DNA of 64,000 nucleotides from Caballeronia sp. M1242 (GCF_017220215.1 NZ_CP071130.1:1054001-1118000); one strand, 5' to 3'. Positions 1-11,312 are shown, numbered from the stretch's first letter. The notes: generated from the letters alone by a model not told the origin. A program made the numbers and translations.

Positions 1-678
1 CTCGGGATCGCTCGCCGAATCGACGAGTCCCGTGCGCTCGACCGCCCGTAGGCGCGCGGCTTCATTCGCCGCGACGGGATACGGCGAAGTGTCCGCATTG
101 TCCGGGGGCGCGAGCGATAGACACGCGACGAGCGCAGCGGCGAAAGCGGGCTTGTCAGCGGGGGCTGGCAGCACCGCAATGCGCGACAAGGCGCCCAGGT
201 CCGCTTCGAGTTGCGCGGCGGGCATGTCGGTGACGAGCAGCATGCGCATGTGCGCGAGATCGCGCGAATGCAGCAGCCGCCGGCACATCGACAGGCGCTC
301 CCAGTCCCCGCGCATCAGTTCGACGGCGATCACGGCGGGCATGGCGAGGCCCGCGTCCAACATTGCGTTGAGCGGGTCGCTCTGCCCGATGGCGCGCAGC
401 CCCGCAGCCGCGGCCGCTTCCACATACGACGGCAACGCGGCTTCCGATGCCACGACGAGCGCCACGGAGCTTTCGGCATGAACCGGTGCCGTCCGCCGGT
501 TGCCAAGCTGCTCGCGCAGCGCGTCGACCGCGCTCGCGCGAACGCGCCTATGCCCGCCCGGCGTTTTCCACGATTCGACTTGTCCCTGCTCGATCCACGT
601 CTGCGCTGTCTTCACCGAAACGCCGAGGCGGGCCGCGACGTCGCGCGTGGTGAGAATGGGATCGTCTTCCTTTGTCAT
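1..678 (-). CDS. HTH (excisionase/MerR-like) regulator with receiver-like region, C-terminus beyond the window edge
   Basis: The frame is open from an ATG at 678 to the window edge (about 226 residues), so the protein is incomplete. A ribosome-binding site AAGGAA precedes the ATG. Residues about 7-55 form an Xis/MerR-like winged helix (LTTRDVAARLGVS, then a wing with TPGGHRR), the type found in SinR/BldC-like proteins that contact DNA. Residues about 68-190 resemble a receiver-type alpha/beta fold, but I see no clear phospho-acceptor pocket. The last visible residues (ERTGLVDSASDPE) look like the start of a GAF sensor domain, so I infer an HTH-pseudoreceiver-GAF protein, perhaps with a GGDEF output further on. 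It is divergent from the chemoreceptor gene. The regulatory family is fairly sure; the role is unknown. Confidence 0.6.
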   Translation of the reverse strand, partial: MTKEDDPILTTRDVAARLGVSVKTAQTWIEQGQVESWKTPGGHRRVRASAVDALREQLGNRRTAPVHAESSVALVVASEAALPSYVEAAAAAGLRAIGQSDPLNAMLDAGLAMPAVIAVELMRGDWERLSMCRRLLHSRDLAHMRMLLVTDMPAAQLEADLGALSRIAVLPAPADKPAFAAALVACLSLAPPDNADTSPYPVAANEAARLRAVERTGLVDSASDPE

Positions 679-996
679 GCGTTCCTTACGGTGAAGCGCG
701 AACGAGGCGCAAACGATAGCTACCTTCAGATGAAAGCACAATCGCCGAAATTGATAGAAATGGAAGTTTTCGCTTGCACGATTTGTCGGTTAAATCTACG
801 CTTAATACGCCATTTCGCTGTCTTTTTCGGTCTTCGGTCGCAATTACCACGCCTTTCTTCTTCACATGGTAATTATGGCTGGCATCGTTGGCTTTGACAA
901 GACGTCGACATTTGGTAGAAAAGGAAGTCTCTATAAACGACGTAGGCGCACAACGCCCGCGGCGCCGAAGACCACGGCGAACACATAAAACACGCT
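679..996. other. Divergent intergenic region
   Basis: This 318-bp gap separates the divergent HTH regulator and chemoreceptor genes and should hold both promoters. It is AT-richer than its surroundings around 740-830. I found no convincing FliA-type promoter for the chemoreceptor. The only clear structure is the inverted repeat at 842-874. Confidence 0.5.
842..874. promoter_or_regulatory. Perfect inverted repeat AATTACCA-N17-TGGTAATT
   Basis: Two perfect 8-bp arms (842-849 and 867-874) are separated by 17 bp. The centre-to-centre spacing of 25 bp is about two and a half helical turns. It lies 122 bp before the chemoreceptor start and 164 bp before the divergent regulator start. It could be a regulator binding site or an mRNA hairpin; no T-tract follows, so a terminator is unlikely. 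Confidence 0.35.
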
Positions 997-2577
997 ATGA
1001 ACCTCAAAACCATGTCGGTCAAGGCAAAACTGGCCTTGTCATTCTCGCTGCTAACGGCTGTCGTCCTGATCGTATCAGCGGTGTCCATCACCGCGCTCGG
1101 CGACGCGAATCAACGCTTCTTCGGCTTTGTCGAAGGCATCAACACCCGCGCGGCGCTGGCCGAACAGGTGCGTCAGGCAGTGGACCGGCGCGCGATCGCC
1201 GCGCGCAACATGGCGCTGGTCACGACGCCTGCCGATTTCGAGCTGGAAAAGGCCGCCGAAGCGCAGGCGCAAGCCGATGTCTCCCAACGCCTCGCCAAAC
1301 TCGACGCGATGATCGCCTCCGCGACCGACACGACCGAGAAGGCGCGCTCGCTCGTCGCCGAGATCAACCGCATCGAAGCGCTGTATGCGCCGGTCGCCCA
1401 GGCGATCGTCAGCCTCGCGACCGAGCACCGTCAAGAGGAAGCCGTGCGCAAGATCAACGAAGACTGCCGCCCGCTGCTGGCCGCGCTCGTGAGCGCCACC
1501 AACGCCTATTCCGCTTACACGCACGAGCGCGCCGAGACGCTCGTGGCCGAGGCTCATGAACACTTCGCGACGCAGCGGGCCATCCTCATCGCCATTTGCC
1601 TCGCGGCGGTAGCGGCTGCGGTGGCAGCGGGCGTCATCATCACGCGCGGCCTGACGCGCGCGCTCGGCACCGAGCCGGCGACGCTCAAGGAAATCACACA
1701 GCGCGTTGCGTCGGGCGATCTCAGCCCCGTCGCAATGACTCGCGCGGTCCCGCAAGGCAGCGTGCTTTCGTCGATGGACGCGATGCAAAAGAGCCTCGTC
1801 ACGTTGATTGCCGAAGTGCGCACGGCGGCCGACAGCATCGCGACCGGTTCCATGCAGATTGCCTCGGGCAACGCAGACTTGTCGGCGCGCACAGAGGAGC
1901 AGGCGTCGTCGCTGCAGGAGACGGCGGCCAGCATGGAAGAGCTGACCTCGACGGTCCGCCAGAACGCCGACAACGCGCAGCAGGCGAGCACGCTGTCGAG
2001 CAACGCGTCGCATGTGGCACAACAAGGCAATGCCGTGGTGACGCGCGTCGTCGAAACCATGACGGCGATCAGCGAGAGCTCGACGAAGATCGCGGACATC
2101 ATCGGCATCATCGAAGGCATTGCGTTTCAGACCAACATTCTTGCGCTGAACGCGGCAGTCGAGGCCGCGCGCGCGGGCGAACAGGGGCGCGGCTTTGCAG
2201 TGGTCGCATCGGAAGTGCGCTCGCTCGCGCAACGCTCGTCGCATGCGGCGAAGGAGATCAAGGAACTGATCGGCGCGTCGGTGGCGAAGGTGGAAGCGGG
2301 CTTCGCGCTGGCGCAGGACGCAGGCACGACGATGAGCGACGTGATGACCGCGGTGCGCCGCGTGTCCGACATCATGGACGAGATCGCGGCGGCGACGGGC
2401 GAACAGAGCCGCGGCATCGAGCAGGTCAATCAGGCGATCTCGCAGATGGACCGCGTCACGCAGCAGAACGCCGCGCTCGTCGAGCAGGCGGCTGCGGCAT
2501 CGCAGGCGCTGGATCATCAGGGGCGTCATCTTTCGCAGACGGTGTCGCAGTTCCGCATCGAACACGCTGCCGCATGA
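997..2577 (+). CDS. Methyl-accepting chemotaxis protein (transmembrane chemoreceptor)
   Basis: This 526-residue protein has the standard chemoreceptor layout. TM1 spans about residues 12-34, a periplasmic helical-bundle sensor about 35-190, TM2 about 196-218, followed by a HAMP segment and a long cytoplasmic coiled coil. The signalling tip carries the family hallmark around [20 protein letters not shown] (about residues 375-394), the region that contacts CheA and CheW. It would sense a periplasmic ligand and control the CheA kinase; the ligand cannot be read from the sequence. There is no C-terminal CheR-binding pentapeptide; the protein ends in HAAA. The GGDEF-EAL gene follows after 40 bp, which suggests co-transcription. 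Confidence 0.93.
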   Translation: MNLKTMSVKAKLALSFSLLTAVVLIVSAVSITALGDANQRFFGFVEGINTRAALAEQVRQAVDRRAIAARNMALVTTPADFELEKAAEAQAQADVSQRLAKLDAMIASATDTTEKARSLVAEINRIEALYAPVAQAIVSLATEHRQEEAVRKINEDCRPLLAALVSATNAYSAYTHERAETLVAEAHEHFATQRAILIAICLAAVAAAVAAGVIITRGLTRALGTEPATLKEITQRVASGDLSPVAMTRAVPQGSVLSSMDAMQKSLVTLIAEVRTAADSIATGSMQIASGNADLSARTEEQASSLQETAASMEELTSTVRQNADNAQQASTLSSNASHVAQQGNAVVTRVVETMTAISESSTKIADIIGIIEGIAFQTNILALNAAVEAARAGEQGRGFAVVASEVRSLAQRSSHAAKEIKELIGASVAKVEAGFALAQDAGTTMSDVMTAVRRVSDIMDEIAAATGEQSRGIEQVNQAISQMDRVTQQNAALVEQAAAASQALDHQGRHLSQTVSQFRIEHAAA

Positions 2578-2617
2578 CCAACGCGCGGCGCGCGGACACA
2601 GCCACTGAGAGGAAGTC

Positions 2618-4516
2618 GTGCACCACGAGATGAAGACGTTGCCCGGCGTCGCCACCGCGCAGTTCCGGTCGTTCGCAGCGAAGATTCCGCCGTTCTACGC
2701 ATCGCTCGTCGTCACGATGTTGTCGTTCATGGTCGTGTTCGGGCAGCGCGCGCCCGCATGGCTCGCGCTCGGCATGCCGTCGGTCTTCATCGTGCTGCTC
2801 GTCTGGCGGGGCTGCTGGTGGGTCGTGCATCGCCATGACGACGTGACCGACGCCGAAGCGCGCCGCCATCTCGCCCGCGCGACGACCGTGCTGATCGTGA
2901 GCGCGGTCTTCGCAATGGGCGTGGACGTGATGCTATTCAAGTACGCAGACGTTCACGCGAAATACTTCATCCTGATGCAGATCGTGGCATCGACGATGGC
3001 GGGTTTCTTCTGCCTGATGCATCTGCGCACGGCGGCGGCGCTCGTCGCCTTCGCGATGATGCTGCCGTTCCTCGGCTCCATGTTGAGCATGGGCGATATC
3101 GGCGCGACGGCATCGGCGGTCGACATCGCGATCACCGTCGCACTGATGAGCTATGTGATGTTCGGCTATCAGCGCGACTTCGCGAATCTCATTCGTTCGG
3201 AAGCCGAAACAGCTGCATTGAGCAAGGAGAACGTGTGGCTCGCGAACCTCGACATGCTCACCGGTCTGCCGAACCGCCGGCAGTTTTTCGAGCAGTTGCA
3301 GTCGTCCATTGCGAATGCCGCCGCGACGAAGCGCACGGTGGCGGTAGGCGTCGTGGATCTCGACGGCTTCAAGCCCGTCAACGACACGCACGGGCACCGC
3401 GTCGGCGACCACGTGCTCGCGGAAATCGCGCGGCGCATCGAACGCATGACGACCCATGCCGCGTTGCTGGCGCGCGTGGGCGGCGACGAGTTCGCGTTCA
3501 TCGTCGTGGATGCGGACGAAGCCTCGCTGCAGGCATCCGCCGATGCGATCATTCAGGCGGTGAGCAGGCCCATCGCCGTCGGCAGCCTCGTGACATCGGT
3601 CGGATGCTCGATCGGCTTCGCGATGTATCCGCGCGCCGCGGCGACGGCCGATCTGCTCTACGAACGCGCGGACTACGCGCTCTATCATGCGAAGCGTTCG
3701 GGCCGTTCGCGCTCGGTCATGTTCTCGCTGGAACACGAGCGACTGTTGAAAGAGCAAGGCGCGGTCGAGCAGGCGTTGCGCAGCGCCAACCTTGCCGACG
3801 AGTTCTATCCGGTGTTTCAGCCTATCGTCGATGCATCGACGAACCGCACGCTCGCGCTCGAAAGCCTCGCGCGCTGGCAAAGTCCCGTGCTGGGCGCGGT
3901 GCCGCCGGGCACGTTCATTTCGGTCGCGGAGCAGGCGGGCATCATCGCGGATCTCACGCCCATTCTGTTGCAAAAGTCGCTTGCCGCAGCCGAGCTTTGG
4001 CCGGAGGACGTGGACCTTTCCTTCAACGTCTCGCCGTACGATATCGCGAGCGAAGCGCGTACGCGCCGGCTCATCGAGATCATTCAGGCAAGCCGCGTGT
4101 CGCCGCAACGCATCGCGATCGAACTGACGGAGACCGCGCTGATGCATAGCTTCGCGCAGACGAACGCGAACATGGCGCTGCTTCAAGACGTCGGCGTGCG
4201 CATCTCGCTCGACGATTTCGGCACCGGCTATTCGAGCCTCAGCTATGTGCACGCATTGCCCATCAACAAGCTGAAGATCGACAAGAGCTTTATCAGCGAT
4301 ATCGGGGCGAATCCGCGAAGCAGAAACATCGTGCGATCGCTCATCACGTTGTGTCACGACCTCGGCGTGACATGCATCATCGAAGGCGTGGAGACGACGG
4401 ACCAGTTGCGGATCGTGCGCGAACTGGGCGGCGCGGCCATTCAGGGCTATTACTTCGCCAAGCCGATGCCGGCGGCCAGCGTGAATGCGTATTTGCGCGA
4501 TTGCACCGCCGTTTAA
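2618..4516 (+). CDS. Membrane-bound GGDEF-EAL cyclic-di-GMP protein
   Basis: The GTG start at 2618 is chosen because GAGAGGAAG lies at good spacing; the ATG at 2630 is an alternative. The N-terminal ~190 residues hold about six hydrophobic helices and likely act as a membrane sensor. A GGDEF domain follows with intact GGDEF in ARVGGDEFAF, so cyclase activity is possible. The EAL domain reads ESL instead of EAL but keeps the catalytic Glu, DDFGTGYSS and the KIDKSFI segment, so phosphodiesterase activity also looks possible. The protein would make and/or degrade c-di-GMP at the inner membrane. Its position directly after the chemoreceptor gene suggests linked control of motility. Which activity dominates cannot be told from sequence. 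Confidence 0.9.
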   Translation: MHHEMKTLPGVATAQFRSFAAKIPPFYASLVVTMLSFMVVFGQRAPAWLALGMPSVFIVLLVWRGCWWVVHRHDDVTDAEARRHLARATTVLIVSAVFAMGVDVMLFKYADVHAKYFILMQIVASTMAGFFCLMHLRTAAALVAFAMMLPFLGSMLSMGDIGATASAVDIAITVALMSYVMFGYQRDFANLIRSEAETAALSKENVWLANLDMLTGLPNRRQFFEQLQSSIANAAATKRTVAVGVVDLDGFKPVNDTHGHRVGDHVLAEIARRIERMTTHAALLARVGGDEFAFIVVDADEASLQASADAIIQAVSRPIAVGSLVTSVGCSIGFAMYPRAAATADLLYERADYALYHAKRSGRSRSVMFSLEHERLLKEQGAVEQALRSANLADEFYPVFQPIVDASTNRTLALESLARWQSPVLGAVPPGTFISVAEQAGIIADLTPILLQKSLAAAELWPEDVDLSFNVSPYDIASEARTRRLIEIIQASRVSPQRIAIELTETALMHSFAQTNANMALLQDVGVRISLDDFGTGYSSLSYVHALPINKLKIDKSFISDIGANPRSRNIVRSLITLCHDLGVTCIIEGVETTDQLRIVRELGGAAIQGYYFAKPMPAASVNAYLRDCTAV

Positions 4517-5848
<1,332 letters not shown>

Positions 5849-5870
5849 CGCACGGCGCGCGCACCGTGCG
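5849..5870. terminator. Hairpin between convergent hmp and gudD
   Basis: A 7-bp perfect stem, CGCACGG (5849-5855) with CCGTGCG (5864-5870), has an 8-nt loop and starts right after the hmp stop. It sits between convergent genes, so it may serve both. There is no clean T-tract, so intrinsic termination is only suggested. Confidence 0.4.
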
Positions 5871-5898
5871 CTTCATTGATACGCTTCGTTGATGCGCT

Positions 5899-7248
5899 TC
5901 AACGCACGAGGCAAGGCCGCTTGTTGTCGAACTTCCAGTTCGGGATGAGATATTGCATCGCGATGCCGTCATCGCGCGCGCCGAGGCCGTGCTGCTGATA
6001 CAGCGCGTGGGCCTTCTCGATCTCGTCCATATCCAGTTCGACGCCGAGACCCGGCGTGCTCGGCACCTTCACCTTGCCGCCGACGATTTGCAGCGGATCG
6101 CGCGTGAGACGCTGGCCGTCCTGCCAGATCCAGTGTGTGTCGATCGCCGTGATCTTGCCCGGCGCGGCGGCCGCGACATGCGTGAACATCGCGAGCGACA
6201 CGTCGAAGTGATTATTCGAATGCGAGCCCCACGTGAGGCCCCAGTCGTTGCACATCTGCGCCACGCGCACGGAGCCTTGCATCGTCCAGAAGTGCGGATC
6301 GGCCAGCGGAATATCCACCGATTGCAGTTGAATGGCGTGGCCCATCTGACGCCAGTCGGTGGCGATCATGTTCGTCGCGGTCGGCAGGCCCGTCGCGCGG
6401 CGGAACTCGGCCATCACTTCGCGGCCCGAATAGCCGTTCTCCGCGCCGCACGGGTCTTCAGCGTAGGCCAGCACGTCGTGCTTGTCGCGGCACAGGCGAA
6501 TGGCTTCCGCGAGCGACCATGCGCCGTTCGGATCGAGCGTCACGCGCGCATCCGGGAAACGTTCGGCGAGCGCCGTCACGGCCTCGATCTCCGCATCGCC
6601 GGCGAGCACGCCGCCTTTCAGCTTGAAGTCGTTGAAGCCGTAACGCGCCTGCGCCGCTTCCGCGAGGCGCACCACCGCTTCCGGCGTCAGCGCGACTTCG
6701 GTGCGCAGGCGCTCCCAGTCGTCCTTGCCGTCCTCGCCGGATGCGTACGGCAGATCGGTGCGATTGCGATCGCCGATATAAAACAGATAGCCGAGCATCT
6801 CTACTTCGTCGCGTTGCTGGCCTTCGCCGAGCAGCGCCGCGACCGGCACGCCGAGATGCTGGCCGAGCAGATCGAGCAATGCCGCTTCCAGCGCGGTGAC
6901 GGCGTGAATGGTCGTGCGAAGATCGAAGGTTTGCAGGCCGCGGCCGCCCGCATCACGGTCGGCGAACTGCGTGCGCACGCGATTGAGCACTGCCTGCATG
7001 TTGCCGATGGACTGGCCCACGACAAGCGCACGCGCGTCGTCGATGGTCTTGCGGATATTCTCGCCGCCAGGCACTTCGCCGACGCCCGTATTGCCCGCGC
7101 TGTCCGTGAGAATCACGATATTGCGCGTGAAGAACGGCGCATGCGCGCCCGACAGGTTCATCAGCATGCTGTCGCGTCCCGCAACGGGAATCACGCGCAA
7201 TTCGGTAACGGTGGGCGTCGCGTTGACGCGAGTCGAAGTCATGGACAT
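5899..7248 (-). CDS. gudD: D-glucarate dehydratase
   Basis: An enolase-superfamily protein of about 449 residues. It converts D-glucarate to 5-dehydro-4-deoxy-D-glucarate. The start is placed at ATG 7248, with 7242 as an alternative; a TTG at 7278 would add ten residues unlike the family. Family signatures are the N-terminal [12 protein letters not shown], the catalytic FKLKGG lysine pair, the metal-binding DPNGAW segment and the SHSNNHFD histidine near the C-terminus. The MFS permease gene lies about 100 bp upstream on the same strand, forming a glucarate uptake and use unit. No aldolase or dehydratase for later steps is in the window, so the rest of the pathway must be elsewhere. Confidence 0.94.
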   Translation of the reverse strand: MSMTSTRVNATPTVTELRVIPVAGRDSMLMNLSGAHAPFFTRNIVILTDSAGNTGVGEVPGGENIRKTIDDARALVVGQSIGNMQAVLNRVRTQFADRDAGGRGLQTFDLRTTIHAVTALEAALLDLLGQHLGVPVAALLGEGQQRDEVEMLGYLFYIGDRNRTDLPYASGEDGKDDWERLRTEVALTPEAVVRLAEAAQARYGFNDFKLKGGVLAGDAEIEAVTALAERFPDARVTLDPNGAWSLAEAIRLCRDKHDVLAYAEDPCGAENGYSGREVMAEFRRATGLPTATNMIATDWRQMGHAIQLQSVDIPLADPHFWTMQGSVRVAQMCNDWGLTWGSHSNNHFDVSLAMFTHVAAAAPGKITAIDTHWIWQDGQRLTRDPLQIVGGKVKVPSTPGLGVELDMDEIEKAHALYQQHGLGARDDGIAMQYLIPNWKFDNKRPCLVR

Positions 7249-7345
7249 ATGCGAAATACCATCGGTTGATTTGGACAATGCGCGCGTCGTGCTGATGCGA
7301 CGGCTGCTTTATTCGGTTTCCTAACTTTATGCTTATTCAATGCGT

Positions 7346-8779
7346 TCATTCGGCAAGCTGGAAGCGTTCGATCTTGCCGACGACGAACACGTAGCAAACG
7401 ATCGCAATCAACGCGTTCGCGCTCACGAAGACGAGCGCCGCCGCGAACGAGCCGGTTCCCTGCACGAGATAGCCAATGACGATCGGCGTCGTGATGCCCG
7501 CCGTATTGCCGAACGTGTTGAAGAGCGCCGCGCACAGGCCGCTCGCCTGCTTCGGCGCGGTGTCGGATACGACGGCCCAGCCGAGCGCGCCGATGCCCTT
7601 GCCGAAAAACGCCGCCGCCATGATGCCGATGACGAGCCACTGGTTATCGACATAGTTGCACGCGATCATGCAAGTCGAGAGCAGCAGGCCGACGACGATC
7701 GGCACCTTGCGCGCGGTGCTCGTCGAGAAGCCGTGCTTCATCAGCCGGTCCGACACGACGCCGCCCAGCAGACCGCCGAGAAAACCGGCGATAGCCGGAA
7801 TGGATGCGACCACGCCCGCTTTTAGAATCGACATATGCCGTTCCTGCACGAGATAGATCGGGAACCAGGTCAGGAAGAAATACGTGAGCGTGGTGATGCA
7901 GTACTGGGCGATGAACACGCCGAGCATCATGCGGCTCTTTAGCAATTGTGCGAGCGCATGACGGCCATGCGTGCCGCCGTTCTGCGTATGCGTATGGCTT
8001 TGCGCGGCGCGGCGTTCCTTCGCCACTTGCCGGTCTTCGAGATCGACCATCGCGCCGTTGTCGGCGATATAGCGAATCTCGGCCTCGTTCGCGAGCGGAT
8101 GCTGACGCGGCGCGTAGATGGTCTTCAACCACAGGCCGGCGACGAGCATGCCGAGCGCGCCCATCGCATAGAAGACATGCGGCCAGCCGTAAGCGTGCGT
8201 GATCCAGCCCATGATGGGCGAGAACAGCACGGTCGCGAAGTACTGAGCCGAATTAAACATGGCCGATGCCGTGCCGCGCTCGGCCGTCGGAAACCACGTC
8301 GCGGTCAGGCGCGCGTTGCCCGGAAACGCGGGCGCTTCCGCTGCGCCGACGAGAAAGCGCATCAGGAAAAGCGTGGCGAACGCGACGCCGACCGGCAAGG
8401 CGGCCACGAAGCCCTGAACTGCCGTGAGCAACGACCAGAAGAAGATGCTGAAAGCATAGACGCGCTTGGACCCGAAGCGGTCTAGCAGCCAGCCGCTCGG
8501 AATCTGCGCGATCACATAGGCCCACGCGAACGACGAGAAGATATAGCCCATCTCGACCGGCGAGATGTGCAGCGCTTTCTGGATGGACGAACCCGTGATG
8601 GAGATGGTCGCGCGGTCCGCGTAGTTGATCGTCGTGACGAGAAAGAGCATGAAGACAATCAGGAACCGCGCCTTGCTGCGTCCCGCGTAGCTCGAAGCCT
8701 GACCGTCCGCGCTGGCCGCTCGTTCGCCCAGTTGGTCCGCGGCCATCGAAGTCGCAGTCCGTTGTATGCCTCGCTCCAT
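7346..8779 (-). CDS. gudP: MFS transporter, probable D-glucarate/galactarate permease
   Basis: A 477-residue protein with about 12 predicted membrane helices of the anion:cation symporter family. The N-terminal half has the typical NYADRATISITG and the loop motif with GWLLDRFGSKRVYAFS. It lies directly upstream of gudD on the same strand and divergent from a LacI-type regulator, so glucarate (perhaps also galactarate) is the inferred substrate. Relatives transport tartrate, galactonate or phthalate, so substrate assignment leans on context. Expression is probably controlled from the divergent intergenic region that holds a LacI-type palindrome at 8827-8842. Confidence 0.88.
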   Translation of the reverse strand: MERGIQRTATSMAADQLGERAASADGQASSYAGRSKARFLIVFMLFLVTTINYADRATISITGSSIQKALHISPVEMGYIFSSFAWAYVIAQIPSGWLLDRFGSKRVYAFSIFFWSLLTAVQGFVAALPVGVAFATLFLMRFLVGAAEAPAFPGNARLTATWFPTAERGTASAMFNSAQYFATVLFSPIMGWITHAYGWPHVFYAMGALGMLVAGLWLKTIYAPRQHPLANEAEIRYIADNGAMVDLEDRQVAKERRAAQSHTHTQNGGTHGRHALAQLLKSRMMLGVFIAQYCITTLTYFFLTWFPIYLVQERHMSILKAGVVASIPAIAGFLGGLLGGVVSDRLMKHGFSTSTARKVPIVVGLLLSTCMIACNYVDNQWLVIGIMAAAFFGKGIGALGWAVVSDTAPKQASGLCAALFNTFGNTAGITTPIVIGYLVQGTGSFAAALVFVSANALIAIVCYVFVVGKIERFQLAE

Positions 8780-8826
8780 CGTCGTCTCCGGCTAGGTTGT
8801 GCGATGTCTCATCGTTAGCGAAGCAT

Positions 8827-8842
8827 ATGTTAGCGCAAACAT
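8827..8842. promoter_or_regulatory. LacI-family operator-like palindrome
   Basis: ATGTTAGCGCAAACAT is a 16-bp near-perfect palindrome with a central CG, the signature of LacI/GntR-type operators. It lies in the divergent region between the permease gene (start 8779) and the LacI-type gene (start 8950), about 48 bp from the permease start. A weaker related sequence lies just to its left around 8810-8826. I infer it is the operator of the adjacent regulator. Confidence 0.6.
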
Positions 8843-8949
8843 CGCTGAAATCCGGGTTTTCCCGCTATGCAGAGATACGACGTCTTATTTCTACGATCGT
8901 TCGGACGTGAGCCTCTGAGGCTACAATCAAACGAAACAAGGGGACTCGA

Positions 8950-9987
8950 ATGGAAGAGAGTTACGCGCCGGCGAAGCTCGGTTCGACAGAAGCCAACGAC
9001 AGCGTGACGCTGGAAGACGTCGCGCGTCTCGCGGGCGTCACCGCAATGACCGTCTCGCGCACGCTCAAGCGCCCCGAACTCGTTCGCGAGGAAACGCGCC
9101 AGCGCGTGATGGATGCCGTGCGCGCCACCGGCTACGTGCCGAACCTGCTGGCGGGCGCGCTTGCGACGAACAAGAGCCATCTGATCGCCCTCTTGCTGCC
9201 GACCATCGCCACGTCGATTTTCACGGACATGGTCCAGAGCCTGATGGCGACGCTCGCGCCTGCCGGCTATCAGACGTTGCTCGGCCTCACCGACTATCTT
9301 CCGGAGCGCGAGGAGCAGCTTGTCGAAACCCTGCTCGGGCGACGGCCCGACGCCATCGTTCTAACCGGCACCGAGCATTCGCCGCTCACGCGAGAACGGC
9401 TGCGCAGGACGAAGGTGCCGATCATCGAGATCTGGGACCTGACCGACGACCCTATCGACATGCTGATCGGCTTCTCGCACGAGGCAGTCGGCGTCGAAGT
9501 CGCGCGCCATCTGCTCGCGAAGGGGTATCGGCGGTTCGCGGTGTTGTCGGCCGACGACCCGCGCGGCGTGCGGCGAAGCCTGAGCCTGATCGATGAACTG
9601 AAGCGCCACGGAACCAGCGACGTACCGATCGAAGTACTGCCCGCTCCGGCCACGCTTCAGACCGGGCGCGAAGGGTTCGCTCGACTGCTGGACCGCGGCT
9701 TGCCCGAGGTCATCGTGTGCAGCACGGACACGCTCGCGCAGGGGATTCTCGCCGAGGCGGCGAAGCGCGGCATCGCCATTCCTCGCGACGTAGCCGTGAT
9801 GGGCTTCGGCGATCTGAGCACCGCGGCGCATGTCCATCCTTCGCTGTCGACGGTGCGCATCGACGGCGCGTCGATCGGCAGACTGGCGGCCGACGCGCTC
9901 GTGAACAGGCTGGACGGAAGGCACCCCGCGCAACCGGCACTGAGGGTCGACACGGGGTTTGCGATCATCGACCGCGAGAGCGCGTGA
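8950..9987 (+). CDS. LacI-family transcriptional regulator of the glucarate genes
   Basis: A 345-residue protein. The N-terminal helix-turn-helix (about residues 22-42) reads LEDVARLAGVTAMTVSRTL, with the hinge YVPNLLAGALATNKSHLIALL following, then a periplasmic-binding-protein-like effector domain (about 70-340). It is divergent from gudP-gudD, so it most likely represses them and responds to glucarate or a breakdown product. In length and operator type it resembles the GntR gluconate repressor branch of the LacI family. The effector is inferred from context only. Confidence 0.88.
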   Translation: MEESYAPAKLGSTEANDSVTLEDVARLAGVTAMTVSRTLKRPELVREETRQRVMDAVRATGYVPNLLAGALATNKSHLIALLLPTIATSIFTDMVQSLMATLAPAGYQTLLGLTDYLPEREEQLVETLLGRRPDAIVLTGTEHSPLTRERLRRTKVPIIEIWDLTDDPIDMLIGFSHEAVGVEVARHLLAKGYRRFAVLSADDPRGVRRSLSLIDELKRHGTSDVPIEVLPAPATLQTGREGFARLLDRGLPEVIVCSTDTLAQGILAEAAKRGIAIPRDVAVMGFGDLSTAAHVHPSLSTVRIDGASIGRLAADALVNRLDGRHPAQPALRVDTGFAIIDRESA

Positions 9988-10026
9988 CGTTCGGGCCGCA
10001 AGCACTCATTGGCGAACCGGCCAGCG

Positions 10027-10962
10027 TCACGCCTCGACCGATGCCCGTTTTCGCTGCACGATCTGATTGTCCTTGCCGTGAACGAGCGGCGTCAGCCTGA
10101 AGTCGAACTCGATTTCCTTATAGTCGTCGGCCTTCAAGCCCAGCGCTTTGCCGCCCGTCTTCTCGACGACATGCGGAATCAGGTCTTCTCGCGTGGCATA
10201 AGCGAAGTCGTCCCAGATCAACGGATCGCCTTCGATATTGATCTGAGTCGTCAGCTTGCGGCAGTTGTCCGCAGTCACGAAGAAGTGAACATGCGCCGGG
10301 CGATTGCCATGCCGGCCGAGCGCGTTGAGCAAATGCTGCGTCGAACGTTGCGGCGGGCAGCCATAACCCACCGGCATCAGCGTGCGGAACTCGTATTTGC
10401 CTTCGCTATCCGTTTTTACCGCGCCACGCAGATTGAAGTCGCTCTGTGCGCCAGTCGGATCGAAGTGCGAATAGAAGCCCTTCGAATTGGCATGCCAACA
10501 TTCGACCAGCGCGTTCGCGAGCGGCTTGCCATCCGGTCCCGTGACCGTGCCGCGAATGACGAGCGGACCCGCGTTCTCATCCGCGTCGAGGTCGATCTTC
10601 GCCATGCCCTCCCGCACCGGCGCGCCGGCCACGTACAGCGGGCCTTCGATGGTGCGCGGCGTGCCGCCGTTCAGCTCCGCCTCGCGGTCTTCGGCATCCA
10701 TGCGAATGTCGAGGTACTTCTCGAGTCCGAGGCCCGCCGCCAGCAGCGCCGCCTCGCCGTCCTGACCGAGCTTGTTCAGATAATTAACGCCGGCCCAGAT
10801 CTCATCGGGCGTCATGTCGAGATCGTCGATCGCCTTGAACAAATCACTCAGCAAGCGATGCGTGATTTGCTTTGCACGCGCATTGCCGCCATCGCCCGCG
10901 AGATTCGCCGCCGCCTTCAGCAAGCCTTGCACTTCCTCGCTCTGGAATACTTTGACGCTCAT
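10027..10962 (-). CDS. catA: Catechol 1,2-dioxygenase
   Basis: A 311-residue intradiol dioxygenase that opens catechol to cis,cis-muconate with non-haem Fe(III). The N-terminal helical linker domain (about 1-100) is typical of catechol 1,2-dioxygenases. The catalytic beta-sandwich carries the conserved RTIEGPLYVAGAP start, the VECWHAN stretch, the iron-ligand tyrosine in VGYGCPP and the double-histidine GRPAHVHFF-like motif (here NRPAHVHFF). It is the last gene of the anthranilate run andAc-andAd-andAb-andAa-catC-catA and takes the catechol made by AndA. The 46-bp gap to catC fits one transcript. Confidence 0.96.
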   Translation of the reverse strand: MSVKVFQSEEVQGLLKAAANLAGDGGNARAKQITHRLLSDLFKAIDDLDMTPDEIWAGVNYLNKLGQDGEAALLAAGLGLEKYLDIRMDAEDREAELNGGTPRTIEGPLYVAGAPVREGMAKIDLDADENAGPLVIRGTVTGPDGKPLANALVECWHANSKGFYSHFDPTGAQSDFNLRGAVKTDSEGKYEFRTLMPVGYGCPPQRSTQHLLNALGRHGNRPAHVHFFVTADNCRKLTTQINIEGDPLIWDDFAYATREDLIPHVVEKTGGKALGLKADDYKEIEFDFRLTPLVHGKDNQIVQRKRASVEA

Positions 10963-11008
10963 GATTCATGTCTCCGTTCGTATGGGAATTTGAATTTGGC
11001 TTTGATGC

Positions 11009-11299
11009 TCAAGCGTCGTCGTCTCTCACGGACGACGGATGGCGACACAACGGCGTCACCGAAATCTTCATGTAGGGGAAAAGCGGCAATGCAGTGAGAA
11101 TCTCGTGCAGTTCGGCATTGCTTTCGACATCGAAGATGCTGAAGTTGGCGTACTCTCCGGCAAGACGCCAGATGTGACGCCATTTGCCGCTGCGCTGAAG
11201 CCCCTGCGAATAGGCCTTTTCTCGCGCCTTGATCTCGTCGGCGACATGAGCGGGCATGTCAGCCGGAATATTCACCACCATTCGAACATGGGACAGCAT
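11009..11299 (-). CDS. catC: Muconolactone delta-isomerase
   Basis: A 96-residue protein of the normal family length that begins with the typical LSHVRMVVNIPADMP and contains the conserved GKWRHIWRLAGEYANFSIFD region. It converts muconolactone to 3-oxoadipate enol-lactone in the ortho-cleavage pathway; the family forms decamers. It sits between andAa and catA. CatB, the enzyme that makes its substrate from muconate, is not encoded nearby, so the pathway depends on a gene elsewhere. Confidence 0.95.
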   Translation of the reverse strand: MLSHVRMVVNIPADMPAHVADEIKAREKAYSQGLQRSGKWRHIWRLAGEYANFSIFDVESNAELHEILTALPLFPYMKISVTPLCRHPSSVRDDDA

Positions 11300-11312
11300 C
11301 GCTCTTGTTCTC

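Noticed and set aside
5953..7269. A 438-codon plus frame opposite gudD
   Set aside because: Antisense shadow; gudD has the enolase-superfamily catalytic residues.
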